The translations under genes and the position numbers were made by a program. From DASXMR01 sp036495525 (GTDB taxonomy: Bacteria > Actinomycetota > Actinomycetes > Streptosporangiales > Streptosporangiaceae), in assembly GCA_036495525.1 (NCBI GenBank), contig DASXMR010000134.1, forward strand, positions 67,321 through 131,320: a stretch of 64,000 nt of DNA, in the 5' to 3' direction. The notes under the pieces were generated by a model, which worked only from the letters and a program-made list of their open reading frames with translations, did no database searches and had not been told where the DNA came from. Positions within the stretch are counted from its first letter, which is position 1; every line of letters starts with the position of its first letter. Shown one piece after another: positions 56,570 through 64,000 of the stretch.

Positions 56570-58729
56570 GTGCGGGCGGACGAGCAGGCGGCGCTGCGGC
56601 GGCTAACGATGCTGGTCGCCCGCCAACTCTCGCCTGCAGAGGTCTTCGCGGCGGTGACCGAAGAGGCCGCGAAGCTCCTGCACCTCGACAGTGCCTACTT
56701 GATGGCCTTTGAGCGGGATGAGATGGCCTCGATGGTGGCGGGGTGGAACTTGCGGGGAGAATCGCCGCCGGTTGGCCTGCGGGTGCGGCTGGACGGGGAC
56801 GGCGTCGTTCCCAGCGTATTCCGGACGCAGCGGCCGGCCCGCATGGATCGGTACGCCGGCGCCACAGGCACGCTCGCCGACCACGCCCGGACCCTGGGGA
56901 TTCGCGCGGCGGTCGGTGCTCCGGTCCTAACGGGCGGGCAGGTGTGGGGGGTGCTGGCCGTCGGCACCTCGCGGCCAGAGCCGCTGCCCTCGGACACCGA
57001 GACGCGTATCGGGGCATTCACCGAGCTGGTCGCGACGGCGATCGCGAACGCCGCGGCGCGCACGAAACTGGAGCAGGTCGCCGCCGAGCAGGCGGCGCTC
57101 GGCCGCGTGGCGACGCTGGTCGCTGAGGCGGTCCCGCCCGGCGAGGTCTTCACAGCCGTGGCCACCGAAGTCGCCGGACTGTTCGGGGTTCCGCTGGTGG
57201 GGCTGTTTCGATATGAGCGCGAGGGGATGGCGACGGTGATCGCGGGGGCAGGCGGGGTCTCGTCCTATCTCGGCCGGCCCTGGCCCTGTCCGGCCGGCGA
57301 CCCGGGCCTGGTCGCTTCGTTGCAGCGGACCGGCCAGCCGCGCAGAATCGACGACTACGCGCAGATCAGCAGCGCTATTACCGGGCCCGCGAGGGATCTC
57401 GGCATCGGCATGGCGGCGGGGGTACCTGTCCTCGCGGGCGGCAGAGTCTGGGGTGCGGTGGTGGTGGCGGCCGGCTCCGACCGCGCGCCGCTGCCAGTCG
57501 ACACCCTCGACCGCCTGGCTGGATTCACCGAACTGGTGGCCACCGCCATCGCTAACACCGATGCGCGGGCCGAGGTCGAGCGGCTGGCGCAGGAACAGGC
57601 GGCGCTGCGGCGGGTGGCCACCCTGGTGGCACTGGGAGCGGAGACGAAGGAGATCTTCGCAGCCGTTGCCCGCGAGGTCGCGCAGGTGTTGCACCTGCCG
57701 GTCGCCGCAGTCCAGCGATATGAAAACGACGAGACGACGACGGTGGTAGCGGCGTGGAGCGACCGGCCGCACCGGTTCCAGCCGGGCACCCGGTGGCCCT
57801 ACCATCCCTCGGGGCTGGCCGCGCAGGTGCGACAAGCCGGCCGGCCGGGCCGGGTGGTGGACTATTCCCACCGGCGCGGCGCGTTCGCTGTCACAGCGCG
57901 CGAGGTCGGGCTGCATAGCGTCGCCGCCGCGCCGATCATCGTGAACGGCGCCGTATGGGGGCTGGCGACGATCGCGTCCACTGAGGGTCCACTGCCCACG
58001 CTGGCGGAGGAGCGTCTGGCCGAGTTCACCGAGCTGCTGGCAACCGCCATCGCCAACACCCAGAGCCGCAGCGAGCTGTCCGCCTCGCGCGCCCGGATCG
58101 TCGCCGCCGCCGACGAAACGCGGCGGCGGCTGGAGCGTGACCTGCACGACGGTATTCAGCAGCGGCTGGTCGCACTCGCGCTCAAGGCCCGTACCATCGG
58201 GGCAATGGCCCCCCCGCTCGCTGGCCAGGTTCAGGGTGAGCTGTCGCAGCTGGCTGACGGCCTGGGGACCGCGCTGGAGGAACTGCGGGAGATCTCACGC
58301 GGCATCCACCCGGCCATCTTGTCCGAGGCCGGGCTCGGTCCCGCGCTGAAGGCGCTCGCCCGACACTCGACGGTACCGGTCGAGCTCGACCTCAAGCTCG
58401 GCACCAGGCCCACCGAGCACATCGAGGCGGCCGGCTATTACGTCGCCTGCGAGGCGCTCGCCAACGCGGCAAAGCACGCCCGTGCCTCGGCCGTCTCCAT
58501 GCGCGTGGACGGCCGCGACGGCACCCTCGCGCTGTCGATCCGGGACGACGGCGTCGGCGGCGCCGACCCCAGCCGCGGCTCCGGCATCACCGGTCTCAAG
58601 GACCGTGTCGAGGCGCTCGGCGGGACGCTGTCCGTCCTCAGCCCGCCCGGCCACGGAACTGCACTGGACGTCCATCTTCCGGCGGTGCCCAGCGCCGCAC
58701 CGGCCGCACCGCCGGGCACGGCCAGGTAG
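56570..58729 (+). CDS. Sensor histidine kinase with three GAF domains (NarL-type HisKA_3)
   Basis: GTG 56570 with AGGAG upstream starts VRADEQAALRRLTMLVARQLSPAEVF, 719 residues. Three GAF units of about 165-175 residues, each introduced by EQAAL(R/G)R(V/L)(A/T)xLV, lie in about 4-170, 172-340 and 345-505; they end FTELVATAIANA-like. HisKA_3 has H526 in RRRLERDLHDGIQQRLVALALKART. HATPase has EALANAAKHARA and DDGVGGADPSRGSGITGLKDRVEALGGTLSV. No membrane helix is seen, so it senses a cytosolic ligand, possibly a gas or nucleotide. The likely partner is the divergent LuxR regulator. Confidence 0.92.
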   Translation: MRADEQAALRRLTMLVARQLSPAEVFAAVTEEAAKLLHLDSAYLMAFERDEMASMVAGWNLRGESPPVGLRVRLDGDGVVPSVFRTQRPARMDRYAGATGTLADHARTLGIRAAVGAPVLTGGQVWGVLAVGTSRPEPLPSDTETRIGAFTELVATAIANAAARTKLEQVAAEQAALGRVATLVAEAVPPGEVFTAVATEVAGLFGVPLVGLFRYEREGMATVIAGAGGVSSYLGRPWPCPAGDPGLVASLQRTGQPRRIDDYAQISSAITGPARDLGIGMAAGVPVLAGGRVWGAVVVAAGSDRAPLPVDTLDRLAGFTELVATAIANTDARAEVERLAQEQAALRRVATLVALGAETKEIFAAVAREVAQVLHLPVAAVQRYENDETTTVVAAWSDRPHRFQPGTRWPYHPSGLAAQVRQAGRPGRVVDYSHRRGAFAVTAREVGLHSVAAAPIIVNGAVWGLATIASTEGPLPTLAEERLAEFTELLATAIANTQSRSELSASRARIVAAADETRRRLERDLHDGIQQRLVALALKARTIGAMAPPLAGQVQGELSQLADGLGTALEELREISRGIHPAILSEAGLGPALKALARHSTVPVELDLKLGTRPTEHIEAAGYYVACEALANAAKHARASAVSMRVDGRDGTLALSIRDDGVGGADPSRGSGITGLKDRVEALGGTLSVLSPPGHGTALDVHLPAVPSAAPAAPPGTAR

Positions 58730-58759
58730 TCGCGCTGCGGCCAGGCGGGGCGGCGAGGC

Positions 58760-59158
58760 TCAGCGCATGCCAGCGCCGGGCAGGGCTCCTGGCCCGACGC
58801 CGTCCACGATCCGCCGGATGGCATCCGCCGACAGGTCCGCCTTCGGCAGGAACCCCGCAGCAGGGCTCTCTGCGATGAGATCCGCGTAGTCCGCTTCCGG
58901 ATGCGTCGATATCAGAACCGTGGCCGCCTCGCCGCCCCGGTCACGCTCGGCCAGGCGGCGGGCAAGGTCGAACCCGCTCTCATCGCCAAGTCTGATGTCG
59001 ATCAGGACGACCTCCGGCCGGAGCTGCTCTGCACGCTGCAGAGCCTGCACGGAAGTCCTGGCGCCGCCGACAACGCGCATTCCCTCGCGTTCCAGGAGAA
59101 CCCGAGCACTCTCGAAAAACAGCTGGTTGTCATCCACAATCAGGACACCGAAGGTCAC
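58760..59158 (-). CDS. Single-domain response regulator
   Basis: GTG 59158 starts VTFGVLIVDDNQLFFESARVLLEREGMRVVGG, 132 residues. Receiver marks are D9-D10, phospho-Asp54 in EVVLIDIRLGDESG, and FLPKADLSADAI with the conserved lysine. There is no output domain. It is convergent to the triple-GAF kinase, 30 bases away. A relic of another kinase lies just upstream of it, so it may be an orphan of a lost pair, reused as a phosphate sink. Confidence 0.85.
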   Translation of the reverse strand: MTFGVLIVDDNQLFFESARVLLEREGMRVVGGARTSVQALQRAEQLRPEVVLIDIRLGDESGFDLARRLAERDRGGEAATVLISTHPEADYADLIAESPAAGFLPKADLSADAIRRIVDGVGPGALPGAGMR

Positions 59159-59231
59159 CCGTCCAGCATTCCAGCCCGCACAGCACCGCGCATTGCGGCT
59201 AGCAGGAAAGCCAGGGATCGGTGAATCTGGG

Positions 59232-59342
59232 TCACGGCTGCGACCGTGGCGGGACCGGGATGGTGACCAGCAGCGTAGTGCCGCCGGATGGCGGGCTAGT
59301 GACCTCGATCGTGCCGCCGACGGTCTCGACCGCGGTCGCTCC
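59232..59342 (-). pseudogene. C-terminal relic of a histidine kinase
   Basis: On the minus strand, 36 codons end at TGA 59232-59234: ...ATAVETVGGTIEVTSPPSGGTTLLVTIPVPP. GGTIEVTSPPSGGTTL is the end of a HATPase domain. The upstream part no longer reads as a kinase. It lies directly before the receiver-only gene, so a kinase-regulator pair was probably cut down here. Confidence 0.55.
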
Positions 59343-59347
59343 CCGCC

Positions 59348-59485
59348 CTCCCGGTCCTGCAGGAGGCGGATGTCACCGGCGATCACGGTCGCGGGCTGCT
59401 GCTGGTTGACTTCCTGGCCGACGCCTGGGGCCACGACGCCGCCGAGAGCGGCAAGGTCGTCTGGTGCGAGGTCGCGATCCCCCCG
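59348..59485 (+). pseudogene. C-terminal relic of an RsbW-type ATPase
   Basis: Reading plus-strand from 59348 gives LPVLQEADVTGDHGRGLLLVDFLADAWGHDAAESGKVVWCEVAIPP. The pieces GRGLLLVDxLADxWG and GKVVWxE are the C-terminal block of the RsbW/anti-sigma ATPase family common in actinomycetes. The N and G1 boxes are missing, and the frame runs on without a stop, so it is a fragment. Confidence 0.55.
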
Positions 59486-59611
59486 TGCCTAGCCCGCCAC
59501 CAGACCTGCCCCATCTGGTCAGCAAAGCCGCCCGAACCGGCGTACTCATGGCTGCCGGGCCTTTGCCCTTGTGCTCGAAGGGTCCGGCCTTGCGGCAGCC
59601 TAGAGAGCGGT

Positions 59612-59929
59612 TCAGGGCTGGTCGCCGGCGGCTGCCGGTCGCGGTGGGCCGCCATCGGCCACGCCGGCCGCGCTGAGCAGCCGCCGGAACCGGTGGACGG
59701 CCTGGCTGCGGCTCATGCCCAGCCTGCCGCCAATCTGCGACCACGAGCACTGCGAGTGCAGGATGACCTCGGTCCCTACCTCCTCCAGCTCCCGCGGGCA
59801 GTCTGCGCCCAGCCGGAGCAGAGCGGCCGCGGCCAGCTTCCGGTTCCGGCTGGCGGATTCAAGGGTCCGCTGCTCGTTCGCCGCGTGCCGGGCTTCCTGA
59901 GATCGCTCGCGTGGTTCTTCTGCAGTCAT
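59612..59929 (-). CDS. Small helix-turn-helix protein
   Basis: The 105-residue protein MTAEEPRERSQEARHAANEQRTLESASRNRKLAAAALLRLGADCPRELEEVGTEVILHSQCSWSQIGGRLGMSRSQAVHRFRRLLSAAG has an HTH-like segment (SWSQIGGRLGMSRSQAVHRFRRLL) and a charged N-terminus. I do not know its family. The 226 bases upstream hold no gene but do hold nested GCAATG/CATTGC repeats, a possible operator. Confidence 0.6.
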   Translation of the reverse strand: MTAEEPRERSQEARHAANEQRTLESASRNRKLAAAALLRLGADCPRELEEVGTEVILHSQCSWSQIGGRLGMSRSQAVHRFRRLLSAAGVADGGPPRPAAAGDQP

Positions 59930-60069
59930 GCCGCTGCCCCGTTCGCCGTCGCTGGTTTCGGTCCCTGCCCGCCGGCTCCGGATGCGTTTGCCAGCCGCGC
60001 TCGGGCGGAAGCACCCAGGGCGCTCAGGCAGCAGTGGTGGCAGCTACCCGTAACCTCAGCCCGCTACAC

Positions 60070-60097
60070 GCAATGCGGTCCATTGCCGCCGCAATGG
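60070..60097. promoter_or_regulatory. Alternating GCAATG/CATTGC repeats (putative operator)
   Basis: GCAATG (60070-60075), CATTGC (60081-60086) and GCAATG (60091-60096) alternate in orientation. CCATTGC-CGCC-GCAATGG (60080-60097) is a perfect 18-base inverted repeat. They lie between the mycoredoxin stop and the HTH gene, 150-170 bases upstream of the HTH start. The half-site equals that of the FitA-type operator at 62822. Confidence 0.45.
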
Positions 60098-60155
60098 CTG
60101 GCCGGCGCCTGCATAAATCGCCTCCGGCCGGGCGCGCCGAAATGGCTGGCGGCAG

Positions 60156-60419
60156 CTAGGAGAGCGCTTGCGGGGCATGGGCTCGAACCTCGGCGAGCAG
60201 TTGCCGTTTGGACGGATTCACCATCGCCCGGCCGGCCACGACCACGGTCGGCACCGTCTCGTTTCCGTTCGCTACCGAGCGCACGAACGCCTTCGCGTCT
60301 GGATCACTGCGGATGTTGATCTTGCGGTAGCGCAGCCGCGTCCAGCTCAAGCGCAGCAGCAGGTCGAGGCAGTAGGCGCAGCCCGGCCGCCAGTAGATGA
60401 CGACATCGTCCTGCTGCAT
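60156..60419 (-). CDS. Mycoredoxin-like glutaredoxin-fold protein
   Basis: From ATG 60419 it has 87 residues (MQQDDVVIYWRPGCAYCLDLLLRLSWTRLRYRKINIRSDPDAKAFVRSVANGNETVPTVVVAG); GTG 60428 three codons earlier is possible. GCAYC at 13-17 is the redox CxxC, and NETVPTVVVAGRAMVNPS matches the cis-Pro region of actinobacterial mycoredoxin. Mycoredoxins use mycothiol to reduce mixed disulfides. It has no operon partner. Confidence 0.92.
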   Translation of the reverse strand: MQQDDVVIYWRPGCAYCLDLLLRLSWTRLRYRKINIRSDPDAKAFVRSVANGNETVPTVVVAGRAMVNPSKRQLLAEVRAHAPQALS

Positions 60420-60541
60420 GCCCACCACGTCCCCTCCGCGGCTCGATTAGCCGGCTGCTCCAGGATGCTAACCGGCGCTGGTGCTGCCCTGAACACCCGT
60501 GATGCACCTCACGTCCTGGCTGCGGCCAGCGTCTACCAGGT

Positions 60542-61054
60542 ATGACGACACGACCCTCAGACGAGATTGCCGCTGACATCGCTGCTGAAGGCGGGCTTAT
60601 CTTCGAGGCGATCCCGCCTGCCACGCTCGACCAGGTCCGGTCCGCCGGGGTCGATGAGGCCGGGCATCAGGTGACTGCCCAGGCGGACACCGGCGGGGGC
60701 AGCCCGCTGCGGTGCTGCCTGCGCGAGTCCCTGCCCGGCGAGGAGCTGCTGCTCATCGCCTACACCCCGCCAGGCACGCGCGGCGCCTACGCCGAGCGCG
60801 GCCCGGTCTTCATCCATGCCAGCCCGTGCGACGGTTACCGCACAACGGATCAGTACCCGCCGGGGCTCCGTCACCGCCAGCAGGTCGTGCGTGCCTACAG
60901 CCACGAGGGCAAGATCACCGGCGGCGTCCTGGTCAGCGACGGCGAGCACGCCATGACCGTCATTCGCGGCCTGCTCGCAATGCCGGGTGTCGCGCTCGTG
61001 CACCTGCGTAACGTGGGCTACGGCTGCTACAACTTCGCCGTCAGGCTCAGCTGA
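60542..61054 (+). CDS. DUF1203 domain protein
   Basis: The 170-residue protein is a DUF1203 member: GSPLRCCLRESLPGEELLLIAYTPPGTRGAYAERGPVFIHASPCDGY is the family core, with LRNVGYGCYNFAVRL at the end. Function is unknown. No signal peptide. It stands alone; GTACC spacing upstream offers no clear promoter. Confidence 0.9.
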   Translation: MTTRPSDEIAADIAAEGGLIFEAIPPATLDQVRSAGVDEAGHQVTAQADTGGGSPLRCCLRESLPGEELLLIAYTPPGTRGAYAERGPVFIHASPCDGYRTTDQYPPGLRHRQQVVRAYSHEGKITGGVLVSDGEHAMTVIRGLLAMPGVALVHLRNVGYGCYNFAVRLS

Positions 61055-61231
61055 CCCCCGGTACCTGCGTCCTGGGTCGGAGGCGGGCCAGCGAACGGCG
61101 ATGACCACGGCGGCCAGGGAAAGGTCTTCAGCACAGCGGAGCCGGCTGGCCGGCCGGCTGCGCCCGGAGCGAGGTAGATCCTGAATGCCACTGACTAGCC
61201 CCATCAGCACCGCCGTCGTCGTCATGACCTG

Positions 61232-61828
61232 ATGGCCAGGCTCATCTACTCGGCAATCGCCTCAGCCGATGGCTTTGTCGAGGATGCGGACGGCGGCTTC
61301 GACTGGGGTGCGCCAGGACCGGAACTGCTCAGTTTCATCAATGAGCTGGAGCGGCCTGCCGGAACCTACCTGTACGGACGGCGGATGTACGAGACCATGC
61401 GGTACTGGGAGACCGCCGACCAGCAGCCGGGACAGTCGCCTTACGAACGGGACTTCACCCGTCTCTGGCAGGCTGCCAGCAAGATCGTGTTCTCCGCCAC
61501 CATGACCTCGGTGTCGACCGCAAGGACACGGCTAGAGCGAGCCTTCGTCCCCGACGACATCATGCAGCTGAAGCAGGATGCCAGGCAGGATCTGTCCATC
61601 GGCGGCGCTGACCTGGCCGGGCAGGCCCTCAAGGCTGGCCTGGTCGACGAGCTGCGGCTGTTCCTGGTGCCGGTCATCGTCGGAGCCGGAAAGCCGGCCC
61701 TCCCGGCGGGTGTCCGGCTGGATCTGGAACTCCTGGACATCCGGAAGTTCACCAGCGGCGCCGTCTACCTCAGCTACCGCCCCGGTCTGGCCGGCCCGAA
61801 GCCCCGCACGCTCACGCCGGAACCATGA
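61232..61828 (+). CDS. RibD-C/dihydrofolate reductase-fold protein
   Basis: The 198-residue protein MARLIYSAIASADGFVEDADGGFDWGAPGPELLSFINELERPAGTYLYGRRMYETM has the DHFR-like fold of the COG0262/RibD C-terminal group. LYGRRMYETM and DLSIGGADLAGQALKAGLVDELRLFLVPVIVGAGKPALP are diagnostic. Family members reduce pyrimidine or pterin-like substrates with NADPH, but many are uncharacterised. It lies between DUF1203 and the hydrolase gene. Confidence 0.9.
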   Translation: MARLIYSAIASADGFVEDADGGFDWGAPGPELLSFINELERPAGTYLYGRRMYETMRYWETADQQPGQSPYERDFTRLWQAASKIVFSATMTSVSTARTRLERAFVPDDIMQLKQDARQDLSIGGADLAGQALKAGLVDELRLFLVPVIVGAGKPALPAGVRLDLELLDIRKFTSGAVYLSYRPGLAGPKPRTLTPEP

Positions 61829-61953
61829 ACCGGTAGCAAAGTCGTCTGTGAATTCCGCGTGAGCCCGCACTTTAGCGGGCCGGCACTCATTCGCCGTCAG
61901 CGCGCCGCCGGACCCCCCGTCGCTGCGGCCACCAGGGTGTCAGCCGCCGGCCG

Positions 61954-62799
61954 TCAGGGCGCTGGCGCAGGCACGAACGCGCTGATGGCGTCCGACACGG
62001 CGGACGGATTGTCCACCGGGACCCAGGTCTTGGCCCCGGCTACCTGGATCAGCGTGGCCTGCGGAAAGTCGGAGGCGAGCTGCTGTGCGCCCGCTACCGG
62101 GAAGAACTCGCACGACTCGCCCCAGACCAGCAGGACCGGGCGGCCGAACCGCGGGATCGCGCTGGCGGCGTCGAGCAGCAGCTCTGGGCGGGCTCCGGCC
62201 ATCGCCGCGACAAGGTCATCAGCGATCCGCGGATCGCGCCGGACCGGGCCGAAGAACGACGCCATCCGCTCATCGTCCAGGCCAGCCGCGGTGACGGTCG
62301 CGACGCCACGGCGCGGCGCCAGCCGGGCCTGCATCCGCAGCGCTGCCCGCGCGACGGCGGGGAACCTGCGGCACATGGCCGCCGCCTTCTTGAGCTTGTC
62401 GGGCGGGAACTGGTCGTAGCTCTCGCAGTTCGTCAGCACCAGGCGGCCCGCCCGGCCAAGCGCGGGGTGGCCGCTGGCCAGCGACAGCAGCAGCAGCCCG
62501 CCGGCCGTGTCGTTCGCGACCACCGTGGCATCTTCCAGGTCGAGCAGTTCGAGGCAGTCGGGCAGGAGCCCGGCCAGGGATGCGGCTGACCGGTCCGCGC
62601 CTGGTGACAGCGGCCAGCGATGCGAGCCGAGCGGCAGGTCGATCGTGATGCAGCGGTAGCGGTCCGCCAGCGCGGCGATGACGTCGCGCCACAGGTCGCC
62701 GTTCGCGAGCGCCCCCGCGTAGAAGACGAGCGGCGGACCGTGACCCGATGACTGCCAGGCGAGGGGGCCGAGGCGGGTTTCCAGCCGTTCGGATTCCAT
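61954..62799 (-). CDS. Alpha/beta hydrolase with atypical nucleophile elbow
   Basis: The 281-residue protein has the alpha/beta-hydrolase fold, with PPLVFYAGALANGDLWRDVIAALADRYRCITIDLPLGSH and RPVLLVWGESCEFFPVAGAQQLASDFP. The elbow reads VVANDTAGGLLLL instead of GHSxGG, so aspartate or threonine takes the serine place. The end, VAGAKTWVPVDNPSAV, lacks the usual catalytic histidine. Members with xNDTGG elbows are common but poorly characterised. It is divergent from a FitAB-type toxin pair with a palindrome between. Confidence 0.88.
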   Translation of the reverse strand: MESERLETRLGPLAWQSSGHGPPLVFYAGALANGDLWRDVIAALADRYRCITIDLPLGSHRWPLSPGADRSAASLAGLLPDCLELLDLEDATVVANDTAGGLLLLSLASGHPALGRAGRLVLTNCESYDQFPPDKLKKAAAMCRRFPAVARAALRMQARLAPRRGVATVTAAGLDDERMASFFGPVRRDPRIADDLVAAMAGARPELLLDAASAIPRFGRPVLLVWGESCEFFPVAGAQQLASDFPQATLIQVAGAKTWVPVDNPSAVSDAISAFVPAPAP

Positions 62800-62821
62800 G
62801 GGCCCTACGGTAGTATGATTG

Positions 62822-62835
62822 CATTGCTAGCAATG
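62822..62835. promoter_or_regulatory. Perfect palindrome upstream of the FitA-type antitoxin
   Basis: CATTGCTAGCAATG is a perfect 14-base palindrome, 20 bases before the antitoxin start and 23 bases from the divergent hydrolase start. FitAB/VapBC complexes repress themselves by binding such repeats. Confidence 0.7.
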
Positions 62836-62855
62836 AATTCATTTGGAGGATGGAA

Positions 62856-63101
62856 GTGGCTTCGCTGACGATCAGGGGCCTGGACGCACAGACCCACGCT
62901 CGGCTGCGGGTGGTCGCTGCGCGGCATGGCCGCTCCATGGAAGCTGAGGTCAGGGCGATCCTGCAGGAGCAGCTGCAGGAACAGGCAGCCGAGCGGGGCC
63001 TCGGCACCCGCATACACGAACGGTTCGCTGGCATCGGCTGGACCGACGGGGAGCTGCCGGAACGCAGCGAACTGCCGCGTGCGGCGGAGTTTGACGCGTG
63101 A
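62856..63101 (+). CDS. FitA-type ribbon-helix-helix antitoxin
   Basis: GTG 62856 is six bases after GGAGG (62845-62849) and gives VASLTIRGLDAQTHARLRVVAARHGRSMEAEVRAILQEQLQEQ, like FitA (MASVVIRNL...). ATG 62850 has no room for a ribosome site. The 81-residue protein binds DNA through the ribbon-helix-helix and neutralises the toxin with its tail. It overlaps the toxin gene by 4 bases. Confidence 0.92.
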   Translation: MASLTIRGLDAQTHARLRVVAARHGRSMEAEVRAILQEQLQEQAAERGLGTRIHERFAGIGWTDGELPERSELPRAAEFDA

Positions 63102-63523
63102 TCGTTCTCGACACCAACGTAGTTTCGGAGCCCACCCGGAAGGAGCCGGATCCCGGCGTCGTCGCCTGGCTCGACGCCTTGTCGGCTGAGGAGACGGCCA
63201 TCACAGCCATCACGGCCGCAGAGCTCGCCTACGGCGTGCGGCGCCTGCCAGATGGCCGCCGCCAAGCCGAGCTAGCGCGGGCCGTTCACGCGCTCATCCG
63301 CGATGAATTCGCCGGCAGGGTGCTGCCTTTCGACGTCCGAGCCGTTGAGCTATACGCCGAGATTGTCGCCGGGCGTGAGCGGGCGGGCCGGCCGATAAGC
63401 ACTGCTGACGCGCAGATCGCCGCCATCTGCCTCGCGCACAGCGCGACGCTGGCGACTCGTAACACGGCGGACTTCACGGCAACTGGGGTGAGCCTGATCG
63501 ATCCGTGGATGGCGGACAGCTAG
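63098..63523 (+). CDS. FitB/VapC-type PIN-domain toxin
   Basis: The 141-residue PIN protein starts MIVLDTNVVSEPTRKEPDPGVVAWLD (Asp5). AAELAYGVRRL carries the acidic Glu; STADAQIAAICLAH and LATRNTADF carry the other acidic residues. All four metal ligands look present, so it should be an active ribonuclease, probably on tRNA or rRNA. GTG start overlaps the antitoxin stop (GTGA). Confidence 0.93.
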   Translation: MIVLDTNVVSEPTRKEPDPGVVAWLDALSAEETAITAITAAELAYGVRRLPDGRRQAELARAVHALIRDEFAGRVLPFDVRAVELYAEIVAGRERAGRPISTADAQIAAICLAHSATLATRNTADFTATGVSLIDPWMADS

Positions 63524-63597
63524 CGCTGGCCGAATCGGGCTACGCGAGGCAACCGCTAGCGCCGACGTCGTCGGCTGGCGCAGACCGGGGCTGGTGC

Positions 63598-63978
63598 CTA
63601 GGCCGGGGCGGTGGCCTGGCCATCGGTGAGCAGCGGGAGCAGCAGTTCCGGCGGCCGGGCGATGACTGCCCGGTCGGCCCAGATGACCACTGGCCGCTGG
63701 ATCAGCTCCGGATGCTGTGACATCGCGTCGATCAGCTCGTCCGCTGAGGCTTCGGCCAGGCCGAGCTCGCGGTAGCTGGACTCGCTGGTCCTGACGAGCG
63801 TGCGCGGATCGCCGGTACCGAGCAGGCCGAGGACGCGGACGATTTCGTCGCGGGCTGGCGGGCTGTCCAGGTAGAGCACCCGCTGCGCCGGGACGCCGTG
63901 GGCGGCCAGCAGCTGTTCCGCACCGCGGCACTTGGAGCAGCGCGGGTTGTACCAGACGACGACGCCCTCATCGGTCAT
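63598..63978 (-). CDS. ArsC/Spx-fold glutaredoxin-coupled reductase family protein
   Basis: The 126-residue protein MTDEGVVVWYNPRCSKCRGAEQLLAAHGVPAQRVLYLDSPPARDEIVRVLGLLG matches the ArsC family of the thioredoxin fold. Cys14 in NPRCSKCRGA is the arsenate-site cysteine, with a second cysteine (CSKC) three residues on. HPELIQRPVVIWADRAVIARPPE carries the conserved RP. Whether it reduces arsenate or another substrate is open; no ars genes are near. Confidence 0.9.
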   Translation of the reverse strand: MTDEGVVVWYNPRCSKCRGAEQLLAAHGVPAQRVLYLDSPPARDEIVRVLGLLGTGDPRTLVRTSESSYRELGLAEASADELIDAMSQHPELIQRPVVIWADRAVIARPPELLLPLLTDGQATAPA

Positions 63979-64000
63979 GCGCTCACCGTACTAGCTGCTG

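Noticed and set aside
1..64000. CRISPR arrays, rRNA, intact transposases
   Set aside because: No regularly spaced identical repeats, no rRNA sequence and no transposase or integrase motifs were seen in the translated frames.

Overview
The window is high-GC, densely coded bacterial DNA with frequent GTG starts, ATGA or GTGA gene overlaps, and tRNAs without an encoded CCA. The gene content (purH/folD, etfBA, cysteine desulfurase-mnmA, MetE-like protein-ligA, a membrane GGDEF-EAL protein, gatCAB, serA, ilvE, DUF1707 and DUF2630 proteins, mycoredoxin) indicates an actinomycete. The c-di-GMP proteins and the gene order recall filamentous lineages such as Streptomyces and Streptosporangiales relatives. 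I cannot name the species.

Layout. 1-7 kb: the 3' end of purH, an MFS exporter, folD, etfB-etfA, then the tRNA thiolation pair (cysteine desulfurase, mnmA). 7-18.3 kb: an accessory block that splits the expected mnmA-(MetE-like)-ligA order. It holds a GNAT enzyme, two overlapping GntR regulators with palindromic upstream sites, a small membrane protein, a DUF1707/LiaF-like protein, a sugar ABC importer without ATPase, its LacI regulator with a perfect operator, a divergent glycogen-debranching-type glucosidase, and a YefM-YoeB module. 18.4-27.5 kb: core genes (MetE-like, ligA, RmdB-like GGDEF-EAL, gatC-gatA-gatB). 27.5-42.7 kb: an S9 peptidase divergent from an ArsR-type regulator, a MetRS gene with a structured leader, a second PAS-GGDEF-EAL protein, a SerA without its C-terminal regulatory domains behind a perfect CRP-type site, ilvE coupled to an MFS gene, and a diiron ferritin-like protein with a TetR regulator and three matching palindromes. 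42.7-47.6 kb: a minus-strand cassette of NCS1 permease, cytosine-deaminase-like amidohydrolase, NodB-type deacetylase and ureohydrolase. It looks like one uptake and breakdown pathway for a nitrogen-rich ring or guanidino compound. 47.8-49.7 kb: a FAH-family hydrolase, tRNA-Gln(CTG), a GlsB-type membrane protein and tRNA-Glu(CTC). 50-64 kb: accessory DNA with a PfkB kinase-GH65 sugar module, two proteins carrying the COG4315 secreted repeat, a triple-GAF histidine kinase with divergent LuxR-type and receiver-only regulators, several gene relics, a small HTH protein, mycoredoxin, DUF1203, a RibD-like reductase, an alpha/beta hydrolase, a FitAB/VapBC toxin pair and an ArsC-family protein.

Five regulator or toxin-antitoxin loci (GntR, LacI, ArsR, TetR, FitA) have short perfect inverted repeats beside their own start codons, so likely operators can be read directly. 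I saw no CRISPR array, intact transposase, integrase or phage gene. The best candidates for undescribed biology are the NCS1-amidohydrolase-deacetylase-ureohydrolase cassette, the TetR/diiron switch, the membrane-fused COG4315 pair, and the metG leader.
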